In this document: in pieces, positions 55,468-64,000 of the stretch
Layout of the letters: each line of letters opens with the position of its first letter
How positions within the stretch are numbered: position 1 is the first letter of the stretch
Assembly: GCA_937888595.1 (NCBI GenBank)
Contig: CALARK010000008.1
Span: 124,001 to 188,000, forward strand
Direction: 5' to 3'
Length of the DNA: 64,000 nt
DNA from: an uncultured Sterolibacteriaceae bacterium
Lineage (GTDB): Bacteria > Pseudomonadota > Gammaproteobacteria > Burkholderiales > Rhodocyclaceae
Notes under the pieces: model-generated
What the model saw: only the letters and a program-made list of their open reading frames with translations
Databases searched by the model: none
Told to the model about the DNA's origin: nothing
Program-made: the position numbers and the translations under genes

Positions 55468-56001
55468 CTATGCCTTTTCGACCTGCGCGAACTCCAGTTC
55501 CACCGGTGTCGCACGACCAAAAATGGTGACCGAGACCCGCAGGCGGCTCTTTTCGTAATTGACCTCTTCGACCGTGCCGTTGAAGTCGGTAAAGGGGCCA
55601 TCCTTGACACGCACCATCTCGCCAGCCTCGAAGAGCACCTTCGGGCGCGGCTTCTCGACACCCTCCTGCATCTGCTGCATGATCTTGTCGACTTCCTTCT
55701 CGGAAATCGGTGTCGGCTTGGTTGCCGTGCCACCAACAAAACCGGTCACCTTCGGGGTGCTCTTGACCAGATGCCAAGAGTCGTCATCCATGTCCATCTC
55801 GACCAGGACATAGCCGGGAAAGAACTTCCGTTCGGAGGTGTGCTTCTGGCCGGACTTCATCTCGACCACCTCCTCGACCGGCACCAGTATCTGGCCAAAC
55901 TTATCCTGCATGCCGGCACGCGCGATGCGCTCCGTCAAGGCGCGCAGCACCGACTTCTCAAAGCCCGAATAGGCGTGCACTACATACCAGCGTTTTGTCA
56001 T
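55468..56001 (-). CDS. nusG: Transcription termination/antitermination factor NusG
   Basis: 177 residues from ATG 56001 (MTKRWYVVHAYSGFEKSV). NGN domain in the first ~110 residues and a KOW domain at the end (EAGEMVRVKDGPFTDFNGTVEEV). Links RNA polymerase to Rho or to the ribosome through S10. Start overlaps the secE stop (ATGA); the longer upstream frame is inside secE. Confidence 0.98.
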   Translation of the reverse strand: MTKRWYVVHAYSGFEKSVLRALTERIARAGMQDKFGQILVPVEEVVEMKSGQKHTSERKFFPGYVLVEMDMDDDSWHLVKSTPKVTGFVGGTATKPTPISEKEVDKIMQQMQEGVEKPRPKVLFEAGEMVRVKDGPFTDFNGTVEEVNYEKSRLRVSVTIFGRATPVELEFAQVEKA

Positions 56002-56351
56002 AGCTTCTTCCAGCCCAGCACCAGGTCGTAAAGCACCCACTCAAGGCTCTTGTCCGTAATCCACAGCATGATCGCCATCGCCAGCACGAACGCAAAAACG
56101 ACGCCCGTCGATTGCAGCGCCTCCTTGCGTGTCGGCCATACGACCTTCTTGGCCTCGATCACCGACTCGCGCCCAAGCACGACAAATCGCTGACCTGGTT
56201 CGGTAAACCACGCCACGGCACCACCCGCCGCCAAACCGGCCAGCACAGCCAGGACGCGCAGTACAAGCGCCTGCTCGGCAAGGAGATAAAACCCCGTGAT
56301 CCCTGCCGCGACCAGTAACAACGCCAGCAGGAACTTCAGTTTGTCGGCCAT
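55998..56351 (-). CDS. secE: Protein translocase subunit SecE
   Basis: 117 residues with three membrane helices as in E. coli (two N-terminal ones and the essential C-terminal one). The conserved amphipathic segment ESVIEAKKVVWPTRKEALQST lies before the third helix. Clamps SecY. Coupled to nusG by a 4-bp overlap; tRNA-Trp precedes it by 39 bp. Confidence 0.97.
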   Translation of the reverse strand: MADKLKFLLALLLVAAGITGFYLLAEQALVLRVLAVLAGLAAGGAVAWFTEPGQRFVVLGRESVIEAKKVVWPTRKEALQSTGVVFAFVLAMAIMLWITDKSLEWVLYDLVLGWKKL

Positions 56352-56390
56352 TCGTGTGAGCCCATCTACTATCTATCGATCAAGCCAGGT

Positions 56391-56466
56391 GGCAGGGGCA
56401 GAGGGAATCGAACCCCCAACCTGCGGTTTTGGAGACCGCCGCTCTGCCAATTGAGCTATACCCCTG
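56391..56466 (-). tRNA. tRNA-Trp (CCA)
   Basis: 76 bases with encoded CCA. Acceptor AGGGGTA/TGCCCCT, anticodon stem GCGGT/ACCGC with loop CTCCAAA giving anticodon CCA, and T-arm GGTTCGATTCC. Lies between tufB and secE, the position of trpT in several betaproteobacteria (from memory). Confidence 0.95.
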
Positions 56467-56528
56467 CTGTAAAGACTGCAAAGGGCGACACCCCGAAGGA
56501 CGCCGCCCCGACTACCGGAAACCGCCTG

Positions 56529-57719
<1,191 letters not shown>

Positions 57720-57759
57720 GATCGGTTACCCCAACAAGTCCGGTCCGAGAAAATATCGA

Positions 57760-57834
<75 letters not shown>

Positions 57835-57886
57835 GCACTGACACAAAAACAACAACGCCTGACACCAAAAAAAACCGCTGCACTGC

Positions 57887-57962
57887 TGGAGCGGGAGACG
57901 AGACTCGAACTCGCGACATCTTGCTTGGAAGGCAAGAGCTCTACCAACTGAGCTACTCCCGC
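57887..57962 (-). tRNA. tRNA-Gly (TCC)
   Basis: 76 bases with encoded CCA. Acceptor GCGGGAG/CTCCCGC, anticodon stem CTTGC/GCAAG with loop CTTCCAA (TCC), T-arm GCGAGTTCGAGTCTCGT. Second tRNA of the tufB unit. Confidence 0.95.
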
Positions 57963-58030
57963 TCTCGGTCCTGCAACACCCGCACCGACAGCCGGCATCC
58001 ATCTTTACCTGAAGCCGGCCAGCGAATTTC

Positions 58031-58115
<85 letters not shown>

Positions 58116-58128
58116 AGCGAAACGGCGC

Positions 58129-58158
58129 ATTATGCAGAAAACTATCCCGATTTGTCAA
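58129..58158 (-). promoter_or_regulatory. Promoter of the tRNA-Tyr-Gly-Thr-tufB transcript
   Basis: On the minus strand TTGACA (58158-58153), 18 bases, CATAAT (58134-58129), then GC-rich GCGCCG before tRNA-Tyr begins at 58115. The GC-rich discriminator is usual for stable RNA promoters. Confidence 0.75.
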
Positions 58159-58219
58159 TTCCCGACGAACATTTCTTTACCACGGGCCGGACAAGCAGGC
58201 GAAACCGTAGAATCATTCC

Positions 58220-59611
58220 ATGGATACGCCTCGCCAGCCAATATCCGGCGAACTGCTCGCCGCGCTCTCCGCCCGCTTCGGGGACCGCTTCACCCGGAGT
58301 GAGGCCGTCTGCCTGCACCACGGGAAAGACGAATCTTCCTTGCCGGCGCAGCCACCAGAAGCGGTGGTTTTCGCCAGATCGACGGAAGAGGTGTCCTCGG
58401 TCGTCGCGCTGTGCCATGCTCACCGGGTACCGGTCATCGCCTATGGCACGGGCACTTCTCTGGAGGGGCACCTGCTCGCCGTACGGGGAGGCATTTGCAT
58501 CGATCTGTCCGGCATGAACCACGTGCTGGCCATCCGGCCGGAAGATCTGGATGCCACCGTGGAGGCAGGCGTCACCCGCAAGCAGTTGAATGCGGCACTG
58601 CATGATACCGGCCTGTTCTTCCCGATCGACCCGGGTGCCGATGCAAGCCTGGGCGGCATGGCCGCCACGCGCGCCTCGGGCACCAATGCCGTTCGCTACG
58701 GAACGATGCGCGAAGCGGTGCTTTCCGCCACCGTGGTCATGCCCGATGGCCGCATCATCAAGACCGGTTCGCGCGCCAAGAAATCCTCCGCCGGCTACGA
58801 CCTCACGCGTCTTTTCGTCGGCTCCGAAGGCACGCTCGGCATCATGACGGAACTCACCGTGCGCCTGCATCCCCTGCCCGAGGCCATCGCCAGCGCACTG
58901 TGCGCCTTCCCCGACATCGCGGCGGCTGTCGACACGGTCATCCAGACCATACAGCTCGGCGTTCCCGTCGCGCGCATCGAACTGCTCGACACGCTGACCG
59001 TATCGGCCATCAATCGTTACAGCAAAACGACCCTGCGCGAAGCGCCGACACTCTTCTTCGAACTGCACGGATCGCAGGCCGGCGTCGCGGAGCAGACGGA
59101 GACGTTGCGTGCCCTCGCCGCCGAGCAGGGGGGCATGGATTTCGAGTGGGCCGACCGTCCCGAAGACCGCTCGCGCCTCTGGCAGGCGCGCCACGACGCC
59201 TATTACGCCTGCCTTGGCCTGCAGCCGGGCGCGCGCTCGATCACCACCGACGTTTGCGTGCCGATCTCGCGGCTGGCCGAGTGCATCGCCGCCACGCGCC
59301 AGGACCTCGAATCCAGCGGGCTCGTCGCACCGCTGCTCGGCCATGTCGGCGACGGCAACTTCCATCTGTTGCTGCTGGTCAAACCCGGCGATGAAGCGAC
59401 GATGGACAAGGCACGCAGCTTCGCGCAGCGGCTGGCGGAACGCGCCATCGCCATGGATGGCACATGCACCGGCGAGCATGGCATCGGCCTGGGCAAGCGC
59501 AAGTACATGGCGCTGGAGCATGGCGATGACGCACTCGCCGTCATGCGTGCGATTAAAATCGCGCTCGACCCGGGGAACATCATGAACCCGGGCAAGATCC
59601 TGCCCGATTAG
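58220..59611 (+). CDS. FAD-linked D-lactate/glycolate dehydrogenase
   Basis: 463 residues. FAD-binding (PCMH) domain with VIAYGTGTSLEGHLLAVRGGICIDLSGM (about residues 73-100), PGADASLGGMAATRASGTNAVRYG (about 134-157) and KSSAGYDLTRLFVGSEGTLG; C-terminal FAD-oxidase domain with GHVGDGNFH (about 374-382) and GEHGIGLGKRKYM (about 416-428), ending DPGNIMNPGKIL. This is the D-lactate dehydrogenase (cytochrome)/GlcD family; electrons go to a membrane acceptor. The substrate cannot be fixed. No Shine-Dalgarno is evident before ATG 58220. Confidence 0.9.
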   Translation: MDTPRQPISGELLAALSARFGDRFTRSEAVCLHHGKDESSLPAQPPEAVVFARSTEEVSSVVALCHAHRVPVIAYGTGTSLEGHLLAVRGGICIDLSGMNHVLAIRPEDLDATVEAGVTRKQLNAALHDTGLFFPIDPGADASLGGMAATRASGTNAVRYGTMREAVLSATVVMPDGRIIKTGSRAKKSSAGYDLTRLFVGSEGTLGIMTELTVRLHPLPEAIASALCAFPDIAAAVDTVIQTIQLGVPVARIELLDTLTVSAINRYSKTTLREAPTLFFELHGSQAGVAEQTETLRALAAEQGGMDFEWADRPEDRSRLWQARHDAYYACLGLQPGARSITTDVCVPISRLAECIAATRQDLESSGLVAPLLGHVGDGNFHLLLLVKPGDEATMDKARSFAQRLAERAIAMDGTCTGEHGIGLGKRKYMALEHGDDALAVMRAIKIALDPGNIMNPGKILPD

Positions 59612-59665
59612 CCACAGCCCACAAGGCAGCCGGCGAGCGGGCGAACAGCGAAGGGGCGACACCTC

Positions 59666-62600
59666 ATGCGACACGTCACGCTCGACGACAAATATACGCT
59701 CGAATCCGGGCGCATCCATCTCACCGGCATCCAGGCCCTCGTGCTGCTGCCCATGCTGCAGCGGCGCCGCGACCGTGCGGCCGGGCTGAACACCGCCGGC
59801 TTCGTTTCCGGCTACCGCGGCTCACCGCTCGGCGGCCTCGATCTCGCGCTCTGGCAGGCGAAGCCGCATCTCGAACGCCATCATGTCGTCTTCCAGCCCG
59901 GCGTCAACGAGGACCTCGCCGCAACGGCACTGTGGGGTACGCAGCAGGCCAACCTGTTCCCCGGCGCGAAGTACGACGGCGTCTTCGGCCTCTGGTACGG
60001 CAAGGGGCCGGGCGTCGACCGCTGCGGCGACGTCTTCAAGCACGCCAACTCCGCCGGCACCTCGAAGTTCGGCGGCGTGCTGGCGATCGCCGGCGACGAC
60101 CACGCGGCGCGCTCCTCGACGGTCGCCCACCAGTCGGAACACGCCTTCAAGGCGGCGATGATGCCGGTACTCGCCCCATCGGGTGTGCAGGACTACCTCG
60201 ACCTCGGCCTGCATGGCTGGGCGATGTCACGCTATTCGGGCTGCTGGGTCGGCTTCAAGGCGGTGGCCGACACCATCGAATCCTCCGCCAGCATCGACCT
60301 CGCGCCCGAACGGCTGGAGATCGTGCTGCCGACGGATTACGAACTGCCGCCCGACGGTTTGAACATCCGCTGGCCCGACGACCGCCTCATGCAGGAGGCG
60401 CGCCTGCTCGACCACAAGCTCTACACCGCGCTGGCCTACTGCCGCGCGAACCGGCTCAACCGCGTCGTCATCGACTCCCCCAATCCGCGCCTCGGCATCA
60501 TCGCCGCCGGCAAGAGCTATCTCGACGTGCGCCAGGCCTTCGACGACCTCGGCATCGATGACGCCCTCGCCGCCGAGATCGGCATCCGCCTCTACAAGGT
60601 GGCGATGGTCTGGCCGCTGGAGGCCGACGGCGTGCGCCGCTTCGCCGAAGGGCTTGAGGAAATCCTCGTCGTCGAGGAAAAGCGCCAGCTCATCGAATAC
60701 CAGCTCAAGGAGGAGCTCTACAACTGGCGCGAGGACGTGCGCCCGCGCGTGATCGGCAAGTTCGACGAGAAGGGCGAGTGGGCCTTGCTACCGAAGGGCA
60801 ACGGCTTTGTGACGCATGGCGACTGGCTGCTGCCGGCGCGCGGCGAGCTCACCCCCGCGCTGATCGCCAAGGTCATCGCGCAACGCATTGAACGCTGGGT
60901 CACCTCGCCACGCATCCGCGAGCGCCTCGCGCTCATCGAAGCGAAGGAGCAGGCCGGCGCATCGGTCATCCCTATCGGCCGCCTGCCCTGGTTCTGCCCC
61001 GGCTGCCCGCACAACACCTCGACCAACGTGCCGGCCGGCTCGCGCGCGCTGGCCGGCATCGGCTGCCACTACATGGTCACATGGATGGACCGCGACACGG
61101 CCACCTTCTCGCACATGGGCGGTGAGGGTGCAGCATGGATCGGGCAGGCGCCCTTCACCGAGACGAAGCACGTGTTCGTCAACCTCGGCGACGGCACCTA
61201 CTTCCATTCCGGCATCCTGGCGATCCGCGCCGCCGTCGCGGCGAAGGTGAACGCCACCTACAAGATCCTCTACAACGACGCCGTGGCGATGACCGGCGGC
61301 CAGCCCGTCGACGGCGCACTCTCGGTGCCGCAGATCGCGCAGCAGCTCCACGCCGAGGGCGTCGGCCACATCGTCGTCGTCACCGACGGCACGCCGAGGA
61401 GCTGGCACAAGAGCGAACTGCCGCACGGCACGCTGCTGCGCACGCGCGACGAACTCGACCAGGTCCAGCGCGAGATGCGCGACTGCCCCGGCGTCTCGGC
61501 GCTGATCTACGACCAGACCTGCGCGACGGAACTGCGCCGGCGCCGCAAGCGCGGCAAGCTGCCGGATCCGGCCATGCGCGTCGTCATCAACGAGCATGTC
61601 TGCGAAGGCTGCGGCGATTGCGGCGTGCAGTCGAACTGCCTCGCCGTCGTGCCGGTCGAAACGCCGCTCGGCCGCAAGCGCGCCATCGACCAGTCGGCCT
61701 GCAACAAGGACTTCTCCTGCCTCAAGGGCTTCTGCCCGAGTTTCGTCACCGTCGAGGGCGTGACTTTGCGCAAGGGAACGGCGCTTGAACACGACGATGC
61801 CGCCGTCCTGCCAGCGCCGACTTTCGCGGCCACGCGCGAGCCCTACGGCATCCTCCTCACCGGCGTCGGCGGCACCGGCGTCATCACGCTCGGCGCGCTG
61901 ATCGGCATGGCCGCGCACATCGACGGCAAGGGCGCGACGACGCTCGACATGACCGGCCTCGCGCAGAAGGGCGGCGCGGTGTTTTCGCACGTGCGCATCT
62001 GCGACGACCCCGCTGCAATCCACGCCGTGCGCATCGCCACCGGCGAAGCCGACGCGGTGATCGGCGGCGACGCCGTGGTCAGCGCTGGCAAGGAGGCCCT
62101 GGCGAAGATGCAGCTCGGCCGCACGCGCGCCGTCGTCAATTGCGCCGAAACGCCGACCGCCGAATTCACCCACAATCCCGACTGGCAGTTCCCGCTGGCG
62201 CGCATCAAGACGGCCCTGACCGAGGCGGTCGGTGCACCGGCCCTCGACTGCCTCGACGCCACGACGCTGGCGACGCGCCTGATGGGCAACGCGATCTACG
62301 CCAACCTGCTGCTGCTCGGCTTCGCCTGGCAGCGCGGCTTGGTACCAGTGAGCGAGGCGGCGCTCGCGCGCGCCATCGAACTCAACGGCACGGCCGTGGC
62401 GATGAACCTGCGCGCCTTCCGCTGGGGTCGCCGGCTGGCGCACGATCCTTCCTGCACGCCCCGGATTGACGCCGCCGTCCCGCCGGAGCCGACTTTCGAA
62501 GAATTGGTCGAAGACCGAGTCCGGCGCCTCGCCGACTACCAGGACACCGCCTATGCCGCGCGCTACCGGACGCTGGTCGAGCGCGTGCACGCCCATCCGG

Positions 62601-63106
62601 CCGCCGATGCGGCGCTCGCCACCGCAGTCGCGCGCAACTACTACAAGCTGCTGGCGATCAAGGACGAATACGAAGTCGCGCGGCTGTTCGCCGAGACCGA
62701 CTTCCTGGCGAAAATCGACGCCGCTTTCGAGGGCGACTACGCGCTGCATTTCCACCTCGCCCCGCCGCTGCTGGCGAAGCCCGACCCGAACACGGGCCGC
62801 ATCCGCAAACGGACATTCGGTCCGTGGATGATGATGGCCTTCCGCTGGCTGGCCAAAGCCAGGGCGCTGCGCGGCACGCGCTGGGATCTCTTCGGCCGCA
62901 GCGCCGACCGCAGATTCGACCGCCAGTTGCTGGCCGACTACGAGGCCGACATCGCGCGGCTGCTTGACCGTCTGGGCCCACAGAATCATGCGGCCGCGCT
63001 CGAGCTGGCATGCTGGCCGGAGGAGGTACGCGGCTTCGGTCACGTCCGGCAAAAGTCGGCGCTGGCGGGACGGCGTCGCCGGGAGGCAGCGCTTGCGCGC
63101 CTCTGA
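59666..63106 (+). CDS. Indolepyruvate:ferredoxin oxidoreductase family, fused alpha-gamma
   Basis: 1146 residues, all domains in one chain. It converts an aryl or other 2-oxoacid plus CoA to acyl-CoA, reducing ferredoxin. Pyrimidine-binding part first (LNTAGFVSGYRGSPLGGLD at about 32-50), FCPGCPHNTST near 443-453, TPP motif GDGTYFHSG near 508 to YNDAVAMTGG near 537, a Cys-rich region CEGCGDC and CNKDFSCLKGFCPSF near 645-695, then the gamma domain GILLTGVGGTGVITLGALIG from about 727. Three copies of the dispersed repeat lie inside: VLPAPTF at about 713-719 (a domain linker), VPPEPTF near 938-944, and KSALAGRR near the C terminus. Overlaps the next gene by 14 bp. Confidence 0.92.
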   Translation: MRHVTLDDKYTLESGRIHLTGIQALVLLPMLQRRRDRAAGLNTAGFVSGYRGSPLGGLDLALWQAKPHLERHHVVFQPGVNEDLAATALWGTQQANLFPGAKYDGVFGLWYGKGPGVDRCGDVFKHANSAGTSKFGGVLAIAGDDHAARSSTVAHQSEHAFKAAMMPVLAPSGVQDYLDLGLHGWAMSRYSGCWVGFKAVADTIESSASIDLAPERLEIVLPTDYELPPDGLNIRWPDDRLMQEARLLDHKLYTALAYCRANRLNRVVIDSPNPRLGIIAAGKSYLDVRQAFDDLGIDDALAAEIGIRLYKVAMVWPLEADGVRRFAEGLEEILVVEEKRQLIEYQLKEELYNWREDVRPRVIGKFDEKGEWALLPKGNGFVTHGDWLLPARGELTPALIAKVIAQRIERWVTSPRIRERLALIEAKEQAGASVIPIGRLPWFCPGCPHNTSTNVPAGSRALAGIGCHYMVTWMDRDTATFSHMGGEGAAWIGQAPFTETKHVFVNLGDGTYFHSGILAIRAAVAAKVNATYKILYNDAVAMTGGQPVDGALSVPQIAQQLHAEGVGHIVVVTDGTPRSWHKSELPHGTLLRTRDELDQVQREMRDCPGVSALIYDQTCATELRRRRKRGKLPDPAMRVVINEHVCEGCGDCGVQSNCLAVVPVETPLGRKRAIDQSACNKDFSCLKGFCPSFVTVEGVTLRKGTALEHDDAAVLPAPTFAATREPYGILLTGVGGTGVITLGALIGMAAHIDGKGATTLDMTGLAQKGGAVFSHVRICDDPAAIHAVRIATGEADAVIGGDAVVSAGKEALAKMQLGRTRAVVNCAETPTAEFTHNPDWQFPLARIKTALTEAVGAPALDCLDATTLATRLMGNAIYANLLLLGFAWQRGLVPVSEAALARAIELNGTAVAMNLRAFRWGRRLAHDPSCTPRIDAAVPPEPTFEELVEDRVRRLADYQDTAYAARYRTLVERVHAHPAADAALATAVARNYYKLLAIKDEYEVARLFAETDFLAKIDAAFEGDYALHFHLAPPLLAKPDPNTGRIRKRTFGPWMMMAFRWLAKARALRGTRWDLFGRSADRRFDRQLLADYEADIARLLDRLGPQNHAAALELACWPEEVRGFGHVRQKSALAGRRRREAALARL
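61804..61823 (+). repeat. Dispersed repeat in the oxidoreductase linker
   Basis: GTCCTGCCAGCGCCGACTTT, one mismatch, in frame, encoding VLPAPTF directly before the gamma domain. Confidence 0.85.
62477..62496 (+). repeat. Dispersed repeat in the oxidoreductase C-terminal region
   Basis: GTCCCGCCGGAGCCGACTTT, one mismatch, in frame, encoding VPPEPTF. Confidence 0.85.
63051..63073 (-). repeat. Dispersed repeat at the 3' end of the oxidoreductase
   Basis: AAAAGTCGGCGCTGGCGGGA plus CGG, full match to the A form in reverse orientation. It encodes QKSALAGRR, part of the last 20 residues, and ends 19 bp before the TTG start of the next gene. Confidence 0.9.
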
Positions 63107-63863
63107 AGCCTATCCGCTGCGCAAGGCGGTGCTCGCCCAACTGGGCGGTCTGGCCGCTGTCGCGCTGCTGATCATCGGGCTGCGGCAGATCGCGCAGGTC
63201 GATCCGGCCGGGATCGGCTTCGTGCTGGCCCTGCTGCAGGGCGGCATCGCGGCCATGATCGCGCTGCGACAGCGGGCACCGTCGTGGTGGCTGGCCATCC
63301 ACCTCGGCTTCGTCCCGCTGCTGGTCTTCGTGCAGGGGCTGCAGCTCGCCCCAGGCTGGTTCCTGGCCGGCTTCATCCTGCTGCTGCTGCTGTTCTGGCG
63401 CACCGACCGCAGCCGCGTACCGCTCTACCTCAGCAACCGGGCCACCACGGCCGCGGTGCTGGAACTGCTGCCCGCCACCCCCTGCCGGCTGATCGACCTC
63501 GGCTGCGGCGATGGCGGGCTGCTGGCCCGGCTGGCGAGCGCGCGGCCGGACTGCGATTTCGTCGGCATCGAGCATGCCCCCCTGCCCTGGCTGCTGGCGA
63601 AGCTGCGTGCCACCGCCCTGCCGAACCTGATGATCCGGCGCGCCGACTTCTGGCAGGTGCCGCTCGCCGGCTACGACCTCGTCTATGCCTTCCTATCCCC
63701 GGCCCCGATGCCGCGCCTGTGGGCCAAGGCGACGGCCGAAATGCGGCCGGACGCCCTGCTGGTCAGCAACAGCTTTCCCGTGCCGGAGGCCGACGCCGGG
63801 TTCGTCGTCGAAGTCGATGACCGCAGGAATACCCGTCTTTTCTGCTATCGGCCGCATCCCTGA
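63093..63863 (+). CDS. Membrane-anchored class I SAM-dependent methyltransferase
   Basis: 256 residues from a TTG start; GGGAGG lies 7 bases upstream, and the only in-frame ATG further up (62964) lies deep in the oxidoreductase gene. Three hydrophobic segments come first (about residues 12-32, 38-55, 65-92), then a SAM-binding fold beginning LIDLGCGDGGLLARLA near residue 132. Motif order fits small methyltransferases acting near the membrane; substrate unknown. The end YDLVYAFLSPAPMPRLW is conserved-looking. Confidence 0.8.
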   Translation: MRASEAYPLRKAVLAQLGGLAAVALLIIGLRQIAQVDPAGIGFVLALLQGGIAAMIALRQRAPSWWLAIHLGFVPLLVFVQGLQLAPGWFLAGFILLLLLFWRTDRSRVPLYLSNRATTAAVLELLPATPCRLIDLGCGDGGLLARLASARPDCDFVGIEHAPLPWLLAKLRATALPNLMIRRADFWQVPLAGYDLVYAFLSPAPMPRLWAKATAEMRPDALLVSNSFPVPEADAGFVVEVDDRRNTRLFCYRPHP

Positions 63864-63967
63864 CAATAAAACCGGCGAATCCGCTGCATTTCCGGCCATC
63901 CCCCACCCCACCAATCCAGAATAATCCAGCTTCAGACGCGCGTGCCCGGACATGCGCAGGAGGCAAA

Positions 63968-64000
63968 ATGGCGGACATCATCTGCATCATCGGCAACAAG
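63968..64000 (+). CDS. Probable ParA-like ATPase (first 11 codons only)
   Basis: ATG 63968 is preceded by a strong AGGAGG. The 11 visible residues, MADIICIIGNK, match the start of ParA/MinD-type ATPases, where GNKGGTGKT follows. The P-loop itself lies beyond the window, so this is a family guess. Confidence 0.5.
   Translation, partial: MADIICIIGNK

Overview
The window looks like chromosomal DNA of a high-GC betaproteobacterium, most likely Rhodocyclales or a close relative. This rests on gene content (str, S10, spc and alpha operons with infA between secY and rpmJ; FliW; ubiquinone genes ubiA and ubiD; a fused 1146-residue indolepyruvate:ferredoxin oxidoreductase) and not on any database search. 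No rRNA, CRISPR array, transposase or phage gene was seen.

Layout. 1-1.4 kb: 3' end of an acetate-type sodium/solute symporter and a small membrane protein. 1.7-3.9 kb: groES-groEL on the minus strand with a clear sigma70 promoter and a CIRCE operator (HrcA control). 3.9-8 kb: an unknown protein, dacB (PBP4), a PiT phosphate transporter and its DUF47 partner. 8-15 kb: biotin genes in two divergent units, bioD-ubiD-membrane protein-cNMP protein on the minus strand and bioA-bioF-bioH-bioC on the plus strand. 15-18.6 kb: ubiA, then an HDOD protein coupled to a GAF/PAS sensor. 18.6-22.9 kb (minus): DUF2802-SPOR-fliW-ridA-recG. 23.2-25.7 kb: a small unknown protein, a thioesterase and an Atm1-type ABC exporter.

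25.7-58.1 kb is one continuous minus-strand block for transcription and translation. Read in the direction of transcription it is tRNA-Tyr, tRNA-Gly, tRNA-Thr, tufB, tRNA-Trp, secE-nusG, rplKA, rplJL, rpoBC, rpsL-rpsG-fusA-tufA, the S10 operon, the spc operon and the alpha operon ending in rplQ. Promoters for the tRNA/tufB, str, S10 and spc units can be read directly; the str and spc promoters share nearly the same -10/discriminator sequence. The two tuf genes differ at one base that I could see.

58.2-64 kb (plus): an FAD-linked D-lactate/glycolate dehydrogenase, the fused 2-oxoacid:ferredoxin oxidoreductase, a membrane-anchored methyltransferase, and the first 11 codons of a probable ParA-like ATPase.

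The most unusual feature is a dispersed repeat of about 21 bp, core GTCCCGCC(G/A)GCGCCGACTTTT, in either orientation. Nine good copies plus several diverged ones lie in intergenic gaps, at gene ends and inside coding regions (bioD, bioH, bioC, the DUF2802 gene, the oxidoreductase). Inside genes it is read in different frames (VPPAPTF, KVGAGGTA, RPASADF, KSALAGRR), which points to a DNA-level element, not a protein motif. It is almost absent from the 32-kb ribosomal/RNA polymerase block. Other oddities are a 30-bp internal tandem duplication around the PLP lysine of bioF, a run of ten G in the DUF2802 gene, a perfect 18-bp inverted repeat over the groEL stop codon, and a PAS sensor without an output domain.
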